A stretch of 64,000 nucleotides of DNA from Mycolicibacterium sp. CR10 (GCF_005222675.1 NZ_STGE01000002.1:105915-169914), one strand, 5' to 3'; positions 9,140 through 19,167 are shown, counted from the first letter of the stretch. Program-made: numbers and translations. Notes: a model not told the origin generated them from the letters alone.

Positions 9140-10546
9140 TCAGCGGCGGGCGCTGCCGTCCGACAGAAAGCCCAGCAGATCGTGGCGGGTGAGGACGCCG
9201 GCGGGCTTACCCTCCTCGACCACCATGACCGCGTCGCAGTCCCGCAGCGACTTTGCCGCGGTGCTCACCAATTCGCCTGCGCCGATCAACGGAAGCGGCG
9301 GGCTCATGTGCTGGGAAACGGCGTCCGCCAGCTTCGCGCGGCCCTCGAACACCGCAGACAACAGCTCACGTTCGGACACGCTGCCCGCCACTTCACCGGC
9401 CATCACCGGGGGCTCGGCGCCGACGACAGGCATCTGGGACACCCCGTACTCACGCAGGATCCCGATGGCGTCGCGCACTGTCTCCGACGGATGCGTGTGG
9501 ACGAGATCCGGAAGCGCTCCGGACTTGCCGCGCAGCACGTCGCCCACCGTCGACTCCTCCACCGAGCCGTCCAAGCGGGTGCGCAAGAAGCCATACGACG
9601 ACATCCAGTCGTCATTGAAAACCTTTGAGAGATAACCGCGTCCGCCATCGGGAAGTAACACCACCACGAGTGCGTCCGGTCCCGCCCGCTCGGCCACGTT
9701 GATCGCCGCGACCGCAGCCATTCCACACGATCCACCGACCAGCAGTGCCTCTTCGCGGGCCAACCGCCTGGTCATCTCGAAGGAGTCGGCGTCCGAGACC
9801 GCGATGATCTCGTCGGGGACCGACGGGTCATAGGCCGACGGCCAGAAGTCCTCGCCGACGCCTTCCACCAGATAAGGCCGGCCGGTACCCCCCGAGTACA
9901 CCGAACCCTCGGGGTCGACGCCGATGATCTGGACCGGGCCTTCTGGACGCCCCCGGGACATCTCCTTGAGGTACCGGCCCGTGCCGGTGATGGTGCCGCC
10001 GGTGCCGACACCCGCGACGAAGTGTGTGACCTTGCCATCGGTGTCGGCCCAGATCTCCGGACCGGTCGTCTCGTAGTGGCTCGCAGGCCCCATCGGGTTG
10101 GAGTACTGGTCGGGCTTCCACGCTCCGTCGATCTCTTCGACCAGCCGATTGGACACGCTGTAGTAGCTGTCCGGATCGTCGGGAGCCACCGCCGTCGGGC
10201 ACACCACGACGTCGGCGCCGTAGGCGCGCAAGACGTTCCGCTTGTCCTCGCTGACCTTGTCGGGGCAGACGAAGATGCACTTGTAGCCACGCTGCTGGGC
10301 GACCAGCGCCAGCCCGACACCGGTGTTTCCCGATGTCGGTTCGACGATGGTGCCGCCGGGCGTCAGCTCACCGCTCGCCTCGGCGGCATCGATCATCTTG
10401 ATCGCGATGCGGTCTTTGGCGCTGCCGCCCGGATTGAGGTACTCGATCTTGGCCGCGACGATCCCCGCGCCCGCAGGGACCACGGAGTTCAGCTGTACCA
10501 GAGGGGTATTGCCGATGAGCTCACTGACGTGCCGGGCGATCCGCAT
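9140..10546 (-). CDS. cbs: Cystathionine beta-synthase
   Basis: PLP enzyme condensing serine (or O-acetylserine) with homocysteine in transsulfuration. The 468-aa product begins with the fold-type II core: LIGNTPLVQLN, PLP lysine K44 in NPGGSAKDR, EPTSGNTGVGLA, and GVGTGGTITGTGRYLKE for the PLP phosphate. The C-terminal 130 residues form a tandem CBS (Bateman) domain pair (SETVRDAIGILREYGVSQMPVV; CDAVMVVEEGKPAGVLTRHDLL) that may bind adenosyl ligands. It has no N-terminal haem domain. Together with metB and the cysteine dioxygenase at 19 kb it makes this a sulfur-amino-acid neighbourhood. Confidence 0.96.
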   Translation of the reverse strand: MRIARHVSELIGNTPLVQLNSVVPAGAGIVAAKIEYLNPGGSAKDRIAIKMIDAAEASGELTPGGTIVEPTSGNTGVGLALVAQQRGYKCIFVCPDKVSEDKRNVLRAYGADVVVCPTAVAPDDPDSYYSVSNRLVEEIDGAWKPDQYSNPMGPASHYETTGPEIWADTDGKVTHFVAGVGTGGTITGTGRYLKEMSRGRPEGPVQIIGVDPEGSVYSGGTGRPYLVEGVGEDFWPSAYDPSVPDEIIAVSDADSFEMTRRLAREEALLVGGSCGMAAVAAINVAERAGPDALVVVLLPDGGRGYLSKVFNDDWMSSYGFLRTRLDGSVEESTVGDVLRGKSGALPDLVHTHPSETVRDAIGILREYGVSQMPVVGAEPPVMAGEVAGSVSERELLSAVFEGRAKLADAVSQHMSPPLPLIGAGELVSTAAKSLRDCDAVMVVEEGKPAGVLTRHDLLGFLSDGSARR

Positions 10547-10575
10547 GCGTCCATCGTGTCAGGCCCGGCCGGCGA

Positions 10576-11646
10576 CTACCAGGTGGCCTCTCGGATGTAC
10601 TCGCCGATCTGCTTGATGGACCGGCTGGCCTCGGACACCGCGGGCGCCCCGAGCTGGAAGACATGCATCTGACCAGGCCAGATACGGATCTCCACGGGCA
10701 CGCCCGCGGCGGCCAGCAGTCGTGCTGCCTTTCGCGCATCGCTGAGCAGAACCTCGGACCCGGAAACGTGGATCAGGGTGCGCGGCAGGCCGGGCTCAAT
10801 GTGGTCGAGCGGCTCGTAGACCTCCTCGGGCTGTCCGTCGACCAGGCGTCGGGCCGCGGCGCTCTCGATCAACTCGACGAGGGCGTGGAAAGCCTTGGGC
10901 GGGAACATCGCATCGAAGCGGGCGTTCGGGTGATCGGCGCGCGCCTCGTTGTCGATCTCGAACAGTGGCGACATGGTGGCGATGGCGGCAGGCGTCTCGC
11001 CCACGAAGCCGTTGATGCCCTCGACCTGAAGGCGCTCGGCCAGGGCCAGGGAGAGGTAGCCGCCGGCCGAGTCGCCTGCGAGGACGATCTGGTCGGGCTC
11101 GTAGCCCGTCTCCCGCAGCCACTTGTACGCGTCGTAACAGTCGTCGAGGGCGGTGCCCACGGAGTGCTTCGGGATCATCCGGTAGTTGACGACGAGCACC
11201 GGGCTGTCGGCGCACTTGGACAGCGCGGTCACCAACCGGCCATGAGTGTTGACCCCACAGGTCAGAAACGCCCCGCCGTGCATGTAGAGCACCACGCTGC
11301 GCCTGCCGTCCGCAGGCAGCACCCCGGCGGCGCGCACCAACTGGGCGGTGCAGTGCGGAAGCGCGATGGTGGCGCGCACGGTACCCGGGGCGGGTCGCAG
11401 GACGCGGGCGGCGAAATCCACCACACCCCAGGGCCATGGCAACTTGGGGGCGTAGCTGCCAACGGTCAGAAACGGCTTGATCGTCGCCATCGCTGCCAGG
11501 CCCATCAGGCGGCCGGCGATGCTCGGGCCGTCCTCGACAACCTCGACGGGTGCGCCGTCACTGACCGGGTATCGACGGGCTTTATGCGCCCGACCTGGCC
11601 TGACGCGCAGCTCTGCAGAGCTTGGGACCGTACTAGGTGCCGTCAT
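10576..11646 (-). CDS. lipU: Hormone-sensitive-lipase family esterase LipU
   Basis: Alpha/beta-hydrolase of the HSL group, hydrolysing short- to medium-chain esters. The 356-aa product has the oxyanion motif HGGAF (123-127), the nucleophile Ser193 in GDSAGG, an acidic residue in SGSEVLLSDAR and the catalytic His in GQMHVFQL. No signal peptide is evident. ATG at 11644-11646 has AGGAG eight bases upstream, better than the in-frame GTG at 11655. Synteny with M. tuberculosis Rv1076 supports the name. Confidence 0.92.
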   Translation of the reverse strand: MTAPSTVPSSAELRVRPGRAHKARRYPVSDGAPVEVVEDGPSIAGRLMGLAAMATIKPFLTVGSYAPKLPWPWGVVDFAARVLRPAPGTVRATIALPHCTAQLVRAAGVLPADGRRSVVLYMHGGAFLTCGVNTHGRLVTALSKCADSPVLVVNYRMIPKHSVGTALDDCYDAYKWLRETGYEPDQIVLAGDSAGGYLSLALAERLQVEGINGFVGETPAAIATMSPLFEIDNEARADHPNARFDAMFPPKAFHALVELIESAAARRLVDGQPEEVYEPLDHIEPGLPRTLIHVSGSEVLLSDARKAARLLAAAGVPVEIRIWPGQMHVFQLGAPAVSEASRSIKQIGEYIREATW

Positions 11647-11839
11647 CGCCACCACTCCTACGCCTGTGTAGAGCCGGGATAAGCCGAGTTACTCAGACAA
11701 CCTCGTAACTTAGCTTCGCATTAGTAACCACTATCACAATCGGTTAAACGCAATTGGTACCGGACTTGATACCGCACTGTGATCGGCGATGCGCGTCGCC
11801 ACGCCAACAACCGCCGAACCTCGCTCTAAACTTGGCGGC

Positions 11840-12805
11840 GTGGGCATCCGTGCACCGCGTCGGTCGGCCGTCGCCTTGGCGGCTGCCGCCACCCTCGCGT
11901 CGACTGGCTCCGCCTACGTCGGGGCCCGCAACCTGCTGAGTGGGCAGGCCGAGCAGGCTCGCCGCGTCATACCCAAATCGTGGGACGTCCCGCCGCGAGC
12001 CGACGGCGTGTATTCACCGGGCGGCGGGCCGGTCGAGCGCTGGTACCGCGGGGTGCCGTTCGATCTGCACTTGATGATCTTCGGCGACTCCACCGCCACC
12101 GGCTACGGCTGCACGAACGCCGATGAAGTCCCCGGTGTGCTGCTGGCCAGGGGTTTGGCCGAGGTGTCGGGTGAGCGGATCCGGTTGAGCACGAAGGCGA
12201 TCGTCGGTGCGAGCTCGAAGGGTCTGTCGGGACAGATCGATGCGATGTTCGTCGCGGGTCCTCCCCCGGACGCCGCGGTCATCATGATCGGCGCGAATGA
12301 CATCACCCAGCCCAACGGCATCGGCCCGTCGGCGCGCCGCCTGGGCCGGGCCGTGCGGCGGCTACGGGCCAGCGGCGCGGTGGTGGCTGTGGGCACCTGC
12401 CCGGATTTCGGGGTCATCACCGCGATTCCGCAGCCGTTGCGCTTCGTGGCGCGAAACCGCGGACTCCGGCTGGCACGTGCGCAGGCGGCGGAGGTGCGAT
12501 CGGCGGGCGGCAGCCCGGTGCCGTTCTCGGACCTGTTGGCGCCGCATTTCTACAAGACCCCGGAGCTGCTGTTCTCACCGGACATGTTCCATCCGTCGGC
12601 CGCCGGATACGAACTGGCGGCCAAGCAGCTCCTGCCTGCGCTGTGCAGTGCGCTCGGCGAGCGGGTGGCCGATGTGCCGCACGATGAGGCACTCCTGTCC
12701 CGGAGAGCCGACGGCGGGTCGCTGCTGGCACGGGTCAGCGGGCTGAGCCGGCTGTGGCGGCGCTCGACCGGGGTGCCCGCTCCGATCGTGGTCCCCGCGG
12801 GCTAG
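11840..12805 (+). CDS. SGNH/GDSL esterase, Rv1075c-like
   Basis: A 321-aa exported or membrane-anchored hydrolase: basic N-terminus plus hydrophobic segment (SAVALAAAATLASTGSAYVGA), then block I GDSTATGYG with the catalytic Ser (about residue 84), block III IGANDIT, and the Asp/His dyad in SPDMFHPSAAGY. Rv1075c of M. tuberculosis has this position and catalytic set. GTG 11840 is chosen because TAAACT (11827-11832) is a -10 box 7 nt upstream, implying a leaderless mRNA; an upstream ATG at 11789 is less likely. Confidence 0.87.
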   Translation: MGIRAPRRSAVALAAAATLASTGSAYVGARNLLSGQAEQARRVIPKSWDVPPRADGVYSPGGGPVERWYRGVPFDLHLMIFGDSTATGYGCTNADEVPGVLLARGLAEVSGERIRLSTKAIVGASSKGLSGQIDAMFVAGPPPDAAVIMIGANDITQPNGIGPSARRLGRAVRRLRASGAVVAVGTCPDFGVITAIPQPLRFVARNRGLRLARAQAAEVRSAGGSPVPFSDLLAPHFYKTPELLFSPDMFHPSAAGYELAAKQLLPALCSALGERVADVPHDEALLSRRADGGSLLARVSGLSRLWRRSTGVPAPIVVPAG

Positions 12806-12854
12806 GTTTCTGGGAACACGTCCCACACAGTCTCGAGTCCCGAGGAGCCTTGCC

Positions 12855-14072
12855 ATGCCCGAAGCCGTCATCGTCGCCACCGCCCGTTCCCCCATCGGTC
12901 GAGCCGGCAAGGGCTCGCTGGTCTCGATGCGTCCCGACGACCTCGCCGCGCAGATGGTCAGGGCGGTGCTCGACAAGGTGCCCGCCCTGGATCCGCGGGA
13001 GATCGACGACCTGATGATGGGCTGCGGCCAGCCCGCCGGCGAGGCCGGTTACAACATCGCCCGCGCGGTGGCCGTCGAACTCGGGTACGACTTCCTACCC
13101 GGCACCACGGTCAATCGCTACTGCTCGTCGTCGCTGCAGACCACGCGGATGGCGTTCCACGCGATCAAGGCCGGCGAGGGTGATGCGTTCATCTCCGCCG
13201 GCGTGGAAACGGTGTCCCGCTTCGGCAAGGGCGCCGCTGACGGTGCTCCGGACTCCAAGAACGCGCTCTTCGCCGACGCGGAGGCTCGTACCGAACAGGC
13301 CGCCGCGGGTGCCACCGAGTGGCATGACCCCCGCGAGGACGGCAACATCCCCGACGTCTACATCGCGATGGGGCAGACCGCCGAGAACGTCGCAGCATTC
13401 ACCGGCATCAGCCGCGAAGACCAGGACCACTGGGGCGTGCGCTCGCAGAACCGTGCCGAAGAGGCCATCAACAGCGGCTTCTTCGCCCGCGAGATCGTCC
13501 CGGTGACGCTGCCCGACGGCACCGTCGTCTCCACCGACGATGGCCCGCGTGCTGGGACCACCTACGACAAGATCAGCCAGCTCAAGCCCGTGTTCCGGCC
13601 GAACGGCACGATCACCGCGGGCAACGCGTGTCCGTTGAACGACGGTGCCGCCGCGGTGGTCATCATGAGCGACGCCAAGGCCAAGGCGCTCGGGCTGACG
13701 CCGTTGGCGCGCATCGTGTCGACCGCTGTGACCGGGTTGTCGCCGGAGATCATGGGCCTCGGCCCGATCGAGGCGATCAAGAAGGCGCTGGCGAACGCCG
13801 GCAAGACGATCTCCGACATCGACCTGGTCGAGATCAACGAGGCGTTCGCCGTGCAGGTGCTCGGCTCGGCGCGCGAACTCGGCATCGACGAGGACAAGCT
13901 CAACGTTTCCGGCGGCGCGATCGCGCTGGGCCACCCGTTCGGGATGACCGGCGCGCGAATCACCGCCACGCTGTTGAACAACCTGCAGACCCACGACAAG
14001 ACCTTCGGCATCGAGTCGATGTGCGTCGGCGGCGGTCAGGGGATGGCAATGGTCGTGGAGCGCCTCTCCTAG
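12855..14072 (+). CDS. fadA3: Acetyl-CoA acetyltransferase / 3-ketoacyl-CoA thiolase FadA3
   Basis: Thiolase, 405 aa, catalysing the last step of beta-oxidation or acetoacetyl-CoA formation. The nucleophile Cys90 is in VNRYCSSSLQT; the C-terminal half has NEAFAVQVL, GGAIALGHPFGMTGAR (catalytic His) and CVGGGQG (second catalytic Cys). A clear AGGAG precedes ATG. It is convergent with the BI-1 gene; the gap holds an inverted repeat and a terminator. Synteny with Rv1074c supports the name. Confidence 0.94.
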   Translation: MPEAVIVATARSPIGRAGKGSLVSMRPDDLAAQMVRAVLDKVPALDPREIDDLMMGCGQPAGEAGYNIARAVAVELGYDFLPGTTVNRYCSSSLQTTRMAFHAIKAGEGDAFISAGVETVSRFGKGAADGAPDSKNALFADAEARTEQAAAGATEWHDPREDGNIPDVYIAMGQTAENVAAFTGISREDQDHWGVRSQNRAEEAINSGFFAREIVPVTLPDGTVVSTDDGPRAGTTYDKISQLKPVFRPNGTITAGNACPLNDGAAAVVIMSDAKAKALGLTPLARIVSTAVTGLSPEIMGLGPIEAIKKALANAGKTISDIDLVEINEAFAVQVLGSARELGIDEDKLNVSGGAIALGHPFGMTGARITATLLNNLQTHDKTFGIESMCVGGGQGMAMVVERLS

Positions 14073-14073
14073 G

Positions 14074-14150
14074 TTTTGGCGTCCTGCGTTGAGACTGCAT
14101 CCATGGCGCCAAAGATCGAGTAGCACCCGCCGCCAGCGCAGTCTCAATGC
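14074..14150. repeat. Inverted-repeat element downstream of fadA3
   Basis: TTGAGACTGC (14089-14098) and GCAGTCTCAA (14138-14147) form a perfect 10-bp inverted repeat, extendable by three bases with one wobble. A second pair, TTTGGCG (14075-14081) and CGCCAAA (14106-14112), overlaps it. It looks like a small mobile or REP-like intergenic element rather than a simple terminator. Only one copy is in the window. Confidence 0.45.
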
Positions 14151-14165
14151 CACCCGAAGGCACGA

Positions 14166-14196
14166 AAAAGGGGCGCCCACACTGTGGACGCCCCTT
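14166..14196 (-). terminator. Intrinsic terminator of the BI-1 gene
   Basis: GGGGCGCCCAC (14170-14180), loop ACT, GTGGACGCCCC (14184-14194): an 11-bp stem with one mismatch. Read on the minus strand it is followed by CTTTTTCG, so it is a rho-independent terminator for the gene ending at 14211. Confidence 0.75.
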
Positions 14197-14210
14197 CTTC
14201 GTGGTCAGCG

Positions 14211-15059
14211 CTAGTCGCTGTTGAAGTAGCTCAGCAGGCGCAGGATCTCGATGTACAGCCAGACCAGGGTCACGGTCAGGCCGAGGGCGATGCCCCATGC
14301 CGCCTTGGCCGGTGCTCCGGCGCGGATCAACTGGTCAGCCGAGTCGAAGTCCACCAGGAACATGAAGGCTGCCAGCCCGATGCAGACGAGCGAGAAGATG
14401 ATCGCGAGCGGACCACCGCTTCGCAGTCCGAAGCCCTCGCCGCCGCCGACGCCGAACATCGCGAGCACGAAGTTGAGCAGGGCGATCGCCACCACGCCGA
14501 ACATCGCGGCGACGAGCATCCGAGTGAACTTCGGCGTGACTCTGATGGCGCCGGTCTTGTAGACGACGAGCATGCCGACGAAGACGCCCACAGTGCCGAA
14601 GAGTGCCTGCGCGATCATCCCCGGACCACCGGTGGACACCAGGTTGGCGAACAGGAACGACGCCGCGCCGACGAACAGGCCCTCGAAGGCGGCGTAGCTG
14701 AGCACGATCGCCGGGTTGTCCTGCTTGCGACCGAACGTCGCGATCAGCACCAGGGCGAGACCGCCCAGGCCGCCGACGAGCACGAACGGCATCATCAAGC
14801 CGGCGTTCTGCGCCACGAGGAAGTACGAGATGATGCCGACCACGGTCACCACGCCCAGCGACATGGCGGTCTTGGTGACGACGTCGTCGATGGTCAGCGG
14901 ACGAGTGTCGACCGCCCGCTGCTCCTGATACGGCTGCGCCGCGTAGGGATCTGCGTGTACCGCTGCCGCCGCGCCACCGGCGGCGCCGGTACCGAATTGC
15001 GCATATCCGGCTTGCCCCTTGGGCAAGCTTCGAAATACCGGGTTGCTGCTTTCGCGCAC
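14211..15059 (-). CDS. Bax inhibitor-1/YccA family membrane protein
   Basis: A 282-aa protein with a roughly 60-residue soluble N-terminus (RESSNPVFRSLPKGQAGYAQ) and seven predicted membrane helices, starting TAMSLGVVTVVGIISYFLVA and ending ALGLTVTLVWLYIEILRLL. This fits the actinobacterial Bax1-I subgroup (M. tuberculosis Rv1072). Related bacterial proteins are pH-sensitive calcium leak channels; a role here is inferred only. The start is GTG 15057-15059 with AGGAAGGA upstream, and it has its own terminator. Confidence 0.87.
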   Translation of the reverse strand: MRESSNPVFRSLPKGQAGYAQFGTGAAGGAAAAVHADPYAAQPYQEQRAVDTRPLTIDDVVTKTAMSLGVVTVVGIISYFLVAQNAGLMMPFVLVGGLGGLALVLIATFGRKQDNPAIVLSYAAFEGLFVGAASFLFANLVSTGGPGMIAQALFGTVGVFVGMLVVYKTGAIRVTPKFTRMLVAAMFGVVAIALLNFVLAMFGVGGGEGFGLRSGGPLAIIFSLVCIGLAAFMFLVDFDSADQLIRAGAPAKAAWGIALGLTVTLVWLYIEILRLLSYFNSD

Positions 15060-15221
15060 CGTCGGTTCCTTCCTGTGCTGGTGTCGAACTGAGACGAACA
15101 GTTCTTCAACGTGTGGGCTTGCCAACCAGTTCCCTTAACGCTGAAAGACTGTTCCCAGGTCGTTCACAGGAAACCTTACCCGGGCCGCCACTTCCCAGGG
15201 CGACGAACTACATTGCATTCC

Positions 15222-16283
15222 GTGGACGAAAACGAGGATGTCCTAGTTTCTGTGGGCGGACCTGTCGATCGGGGCGTCGGCCTGCTGACCCTCAACCGAC
15301 CGAAGGCGATCAACTCGCTGACCCATCCGATGGTCGGGGCGATCTCCGCAGCGCTGAAGGCATGGGAAAACGACGACGCGGTCCGTGCGGTCGTCATCTC
15401 CGGCGCCGGTGACCGCGGCCTGTGCGCGGGGGGCGACGTCGTCGCGATCTATCACGACGCGAAGGTCGGCGGCGCGGCGACACGGCAGTTCTGGTGGGAC
15501 GAGTACGTGCTCGACGCCTACATCGGGCGCTACCCGAAGCCGTATGTCGCGCTGATGAACGGCATCACGATGGGCGGCGGGGTCGGCATCAGCGCACACG
15601 GAAGCGTCCGCGTGGTCACCGAGACGACCAAAATGGCGATGCCCGAGGTCGGCATCGGCTTCATTCCTGACGTCGGCGGCACCTTCATCCTGTCGCGTGC
15701 GCCGGGCCTGCTCGGGTTGCACGCGGCCATGACGGGCGCCCCATTCACCGGTGCGGACGCCATCGCGATGGGTTTCGCCGATCATTTCGTGCCCCACGAC
15801 CGCCTCGACGCATTCACCGCGACGATCCTGGCCGAGGACATCGACGCCGCCGTGGCCGCCCACGCCGAGGAGCCGCCGCCGAGTCCGCTACTCGCCCAGC
15901 GGGAGTGGATCGACCACTGCTATGCCGGAGAGACGGTCTCCGACATCGTCGCGGCGCTGCGCGGCCCCGCGGGGAACAAGGCTGGCACCGCCGCCGTCGA
16001 CGCGGCCGACCTGATCGCGTCGCGCTCCCCCGTCGCCGTGTCGGTTGCGCTGGAGGCCGTTCGCCGCGCTGCGTCCCTGCCCACGCTCGAAGATGTACTA
16101 CGCCAGGAATTTCGAACCTCGTGCGGGGCATTGCGCTCACATGATCTGGTGGAGGGCATCCGGGCACTTCTCATCGACAAGGACCGCAACCCGCAGTGGT
16201 CACCGACGTCGCTGGCCGGGGTCACCAAAAAAGACATCGACGGGTACTTCGTCTCCGCCGACCCCGACCTTTCCTTCGAATAG
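15222..16283 (+). CDS. echA9: 3-Hydroxyisobutyryl-CoA hydrolase-like crotonase EchA9
   Basis: Crotonase-fold thioester hydrolase acting in valine catabolism. The 353-aa product has [12 protein letters not shown] and [11 protein letters not shown] oxyanion-hole elements, [16 protein letters not shown] (catalytic Glu/Asp region) and the diagnostic C-terminal [18 protein letters not shown] found in 3-hydroxyisobutyryl-CoA hydrolases rather than hydratases. GTG 15222 is preceded by TACATT (15209-15214) at 7 nt, so it is probably leaderless. It is followed after 8 bp by echA8. Confidence 0.92.
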   Translation: MDENEDVLVSVGGPVDRGVGLLTLNRPKAINSLTHPMVGAISAALKAWENDDAVRAVVISGAGDRGLCAGGDVVAIYHDAKVGGAATRQFWWDEYVLDAYIGRYPKPYVALMNGITMGGGVGISAHGSVRVVTETTKMAMPEVGIGFIPDVGGTFILSRAPGLLGLHAAMTGAPFTGADAIAMGFADHFVPHDRLDAFTATILAEDIDAAVAAHAEEPPPSPLLAQREWIDHCYAGETVSDIVAALRGPAGNKAGTAAVDAADLIASRSPVAVSVALEAVRRAASLPTLEDVLRQEFRTSCGALRSHDLVEGIRALLIDKDRNPQWSPTSLAGVTKKDIDGYFVSADPDLSFE

Positions 16284-16291
16284 GAGCAACC

Positions 16292-17074
16292 ATGACCACA
16301 GACACCTACGAGACGATTCTGGTCACCCGCGAGGGCCGGGTCGCCACCATCACGTTGAACAGGCCGAAGGCGCTCAACGCGCTCAACACCCAGGTGATGA
16401 ACGAAGTCACCACCGCTGCAGCCGAACTCGACGATGACGCCGACGTCGGCGCGATCATCATCACCGGTAATGAAAAAGCATTCGCGGCCGGGGCGGACAT
16501 CAAGGAGATGGCGAACCTGTCCTTCGCCGACGTGTTCGCCGCCGACTTCTTTGCCGCGTGGGGGAAATTCGCCGCGACCCGCACCCCGACCGTCGCGGCC
16601 GTCGCGGGTTACGCACTGGGCGGCGGCTGCGAGCTCGCCATGATGTGCGACATCCTGATCGCCGCGGACACCGCGAAATTCGGCCAGCCCGAGATCAAGC
16701 TCGGCGTGCTGCCGGGCATGGGCGGGTCGCAGCGACTGACCCGCGCGATCGGCAAGGCCAAGGCGATGGATCTGATCCTGACCGGACGCAACATGGGCGC
16801 CGAGGAAGCCGAACGCGCTGGCCTCGTCGCCCGAGTGGTGCCCGCCGACACATTGCTCGACGAGGCCAAGTCCGTCGCCGAGACGATCGCCGGGATGTCG
16901 CTGTCGGCGTCACGGATGGCCAAGGAAGCAGTCAACCGTGCGTTCGAGTCCACCCTGACCGAGGGACTCCTCTACGAACGCCGACTGTTCCACTCGGCCT
17001 TCGCCACCGACGACCAGACCGAGGGCATGAATGCCTTTGCCGAGAAACGGCCCGCGAACTTCACTCACCGCTAG
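16292..17074 (+). CDS. echA8: Enoyl-CoA hydratase EchA8
   Basis: Hydrates 2-trans-enoyl-CoA in fatty-acid oxidation. The 260-aa protein has both catalytic glutamates, E114 in GGGCELAMM and E134 in [15 protein letters not shown], plus [10 protein letters not shown] for the oxyanion hole and the C-terminal helix [20 protein letters not shown] precedes ATG. It forms an operon with echA9. Confidence 0.95.
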   Translation: MTTDTYETILVTREGRVATITLNRPKALNALNTQVMNEVTTAAAELDDDADVGAIIITGNEKAFAAGADIKEMANLSFADVFAADFFAAWGKFAATRTPTVAAVAGYALGGGCELAMMCDILIAADTAKFGQPEIKLGVLPGMGGSQRLTRAIGKAKAMDLILTGRNMGAEEAERAGLVARVVPADTLLDEAKSVAETIAGMSLSASRMAKEAVNRAFESTLTEGLLYERRLFHSAFATDDQTEGMNAFAEKRPANFTHR

Positions 17075-17083
17075 AGTTCGTTC

Positions 17084-18802
17084 GTGACCGATACCGGCCA
17101 GGGCACTGTGGTGACCGAAGGCGCAGCGCCGCGGGATGAGGCGCCACCCACGTCGTCGCCCAAGCGCGCGTGGTGGATTCGGCACTACACATTCACCGGA
17201 ACAGCCGTCGGTCTGGTGTTCCTGTTCTTCTCGATGACGCCGTCGCTGCTGCCCCGAGGACCCCTGTTCCAAGGACTCGTCAGCGGCGGCGCGGGCGCGA
17301 CCGGATACGGGCTCGGCGTTTTCGCGGTGTGGCTGGTGCGCTACATGCGCTCGAAGGACTCCAGCCCGCCGGCGCCGCGCTGGGCGTGGCTGACGCTCGT
17401 CGTCGTGGGCGCCGTCGGGATGGTCCTGATGATCATCTGGTTCCACGTGTGGCAGGACGATGTCCGCGACCTGATGGGCGTGCCACGGCTGGGATTCTGG
17501 GACCACCCGCTGGCCGCCGTCATCTCGCTGATCACGCTGTTCCTATTCGTCGAACTCGGCCAGTTGGTCGGACGGTTGGTGCGCTTCCTGGTACGCCAGC
17601 TGGAACGCATTGCACCGCCGCGGGTTTCGGCGGTCGTCGTGGTCGTGCTGCTGTTCGCGTTGACCGTCGCGCTGCTCAACGGAGTGGTGGTCCGGTCCGC
17701 GATGAGCGTCTTGAACAAGACCTTCGCCGCGGTCAACGACGAAACCGACCCCGATTTTCCCGGGCCGGACACCCGACTGCGCTCGGGCGGGCCCGAATCA
17801 CTGGTCAGCTGGGAGTCGCTGGGTCACCAGGGCCGGATATTCATCTCCGGCGGCCCGACAGTCGAGCAGCTCACCGAGTTCAACGGGGCGCCGGCGATCG
17901 AGCCGATACGGGCCTACGCCGGCATACATTCCGCGGACGGCATCAAGGCAACCGCACGGCTGGCCGCGCAGGAATTACAGCGCACCGGCGGACTTGACCG
18001 TGCCATTGTGGCCGTCGCCACGACGACGGGCACCGGCTGGATCAACGCCGCCGAGGCCTCGGCGCTGGAGTACATGTACAACGGCGACACGGCGATCGTG
18101 TCCATGCAGTACTCGTTCCTGCCGAGTTGGCTGTCGTTCCTCGTCGACAAGGAGAACGCCCGCCAGGCCGGCCAGGCGCTGTTCGAGGCGGTCGACGAGC
18201 TGGTCCGCGAGATGCCTGAAGACCAGCGGCCGACGCTGGTGGTCTTCGGTGAGAGCCTGGGCTCGTTCGGCGGTGAGGCGCCCTTCCTGGCGCTGAACAA
18301 CCTGATCGCGCGCACCGACGGTGCGCTGTTCAGCGGACCGACCTTCAACAACACCATCTGGGCGGACCTGACGCACAATCGCGACGCCGGGTCACCGGAG
18401 TGGCTTCCGATCTACGACAAGGGCGAGAACGTCCGGTTCGTCGCCGAGCCCCGCGACCTGCAACGTCCAAGCGATCCATGGGGTCAGCCGCGGGCGGTCT
18501 ACCTTCAGCACGCATCGGACCCGATCGCGTGGTGGACTCCCGATCTGCTGTTCTCCAAACCGGATTGGCTGCGGGAGCGCCGGGGCTACGACGTCTCACC
18601 GGACATGGAGTGGATTCCCATAGTGACGTTCCTGCAGGTGTCGGCCGATATGGCGGTGGCGGTCAACGTCCCCGACGGCCACGGCCACGTCTACGTCAAG
18701 AACGTCGCCGATGCGTGGGCGGCCATCCTGTCGCCGCCGGGATGGTCACAGGAGAAGACCGAGAAGTTGCGCCCGTTGCTGCGTAGCGACGAGAGTTCTT
18801 AG
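17084..18802 (+). CDS. Multi-pass membrane alpha/beta-hydrolase, Rv1069c-like
   Basis: A 572-aa protein. Four to five membrane helices occupy roughly residues 37-220 (TGTAVGLVFLFFSMTPSLLP, AWLTLVVVGAVGMVLMIIW, AVISLITLFLFVELGQLVG, VSAVVVVVLLFALTVALLN). The C-terminal 320 residues carry a hydrolase domain with nucleophile motif FGESLGSFGGE and a final His in GHGHVYVKN. This matches the DUF2319-type alpha/beta-hydrolase family. TAGAGT (17072-17077), overlapping the echA8 stop, lies 6 nt before GTG, so an independent leaderless transcript is likely. Its TAG overlaps the rhodanese stop as TTAG. Substrate unknown; lipid or cell-wall ester likely. Confidence 0.87.
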   Translation: MTDTGQGTVVTEGAAPRDEAPPTSSPKRAWWIRHYTFTGTAVGLVFLFFSMTPSLLPRGPLFQGLVSGGAGATGYGLGVFAVWLVRYMRSKDSSPPAPRWAWLTLVVVGAVGMVLMIIWFHVWQDDVRDLMGVPRLGFWDHPLAAVISLITLFLFVELGQLVGRLVRFLVRQLERIAPPRVSAVVVVVLLFALTVALLNGVVVRSAMSVLNKTFAAVNDETDPDFPGPDTRLRSGGPESLVSWESLGHQGRIFISGGPTVEQLTEFNGAPAIEPIRAYAGIHSADGIKATARLAAQELQRTGGLDRAIVAVATTTGTGWINAAEASALEYMYNGDTAIVSMQYSFLPSWLSFLVDKENARQAGQALFEAVDELVREMPEDQRPTLVVFGESLGSFGGEAPFLALNNLIARTDGALFSGPTFNNTIWADLTHNRDAGSPEWLPIYDKGENVRFVAEPRDLQRPSDPWGQPRAVYLQHASDPIAWWTPDLLFSKPDWLRERRGYDVSPDMEWIPIVTFLQVSADMAVAVNVPDGHGHVYVKNVADAWAAILSPPGWSQEKTEKLRPLLRSDESS

Positions 18803-19167
18803 ACCAGAACCTCTTTGAGCGCGTGATAGCCGCCGATGACGTCGGTGGCGCGATGCAGACCGAGGTCTTTCAGCGACGCCGCCGCCAGGCTCGAGGTGTA
18901 CCCCTCCGAGCACAGCACGATCCATTCCACGTCGTCGTCGACAGCTTCCGGCAGCCGCGCGTCGCTGGTCGGATCGCAACGCCATTCCAGGACATTGCGC
19001 TCGATGACCACCGCGGCGGGCACCTGACCTTCGGCCGCGCGCTGCGCCGCCGGGCGGATGTCGACGAGGTACGCACCCCGCGCCAGCGCCGCCGGCACCT
19101 CGTCGGCCGGCAGGCGGCTCAGCTTGGTGCGGGCATCGTCGAGAACAGCGTCGATGCGGCTGGGCAT
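18799..19167 (-). CDS. Rhodanese-like sulfurtransferase domain protein
   Basis: A 122-aa single rhodanese domain: GAYLVDIRPAAQRAAEGQVP at the start and an active-site Cys86 in IVLCSEGYTSSLAA. Its ATG overlaps the TGA of the cysteine dioxygenase gene (ATGA), so the two are translationally coupled. Together they suggest oxidation of cysteine to cysteine sulfinate and handling of the released sulfur. The true persulfide donor is unknown. Confidence 0.88.
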   Translation of the reverse strand: MPSRIDAVLDDARTKLSRLPADEVPAALARGAYLVDIRPAAQRAAEGQVPAAVVIERNVLEWRCDPTSDARLPEAVDDDVEWIVLCSEGYTSSLAAASLKDLGLHRATDVIGGYHALKEVLV

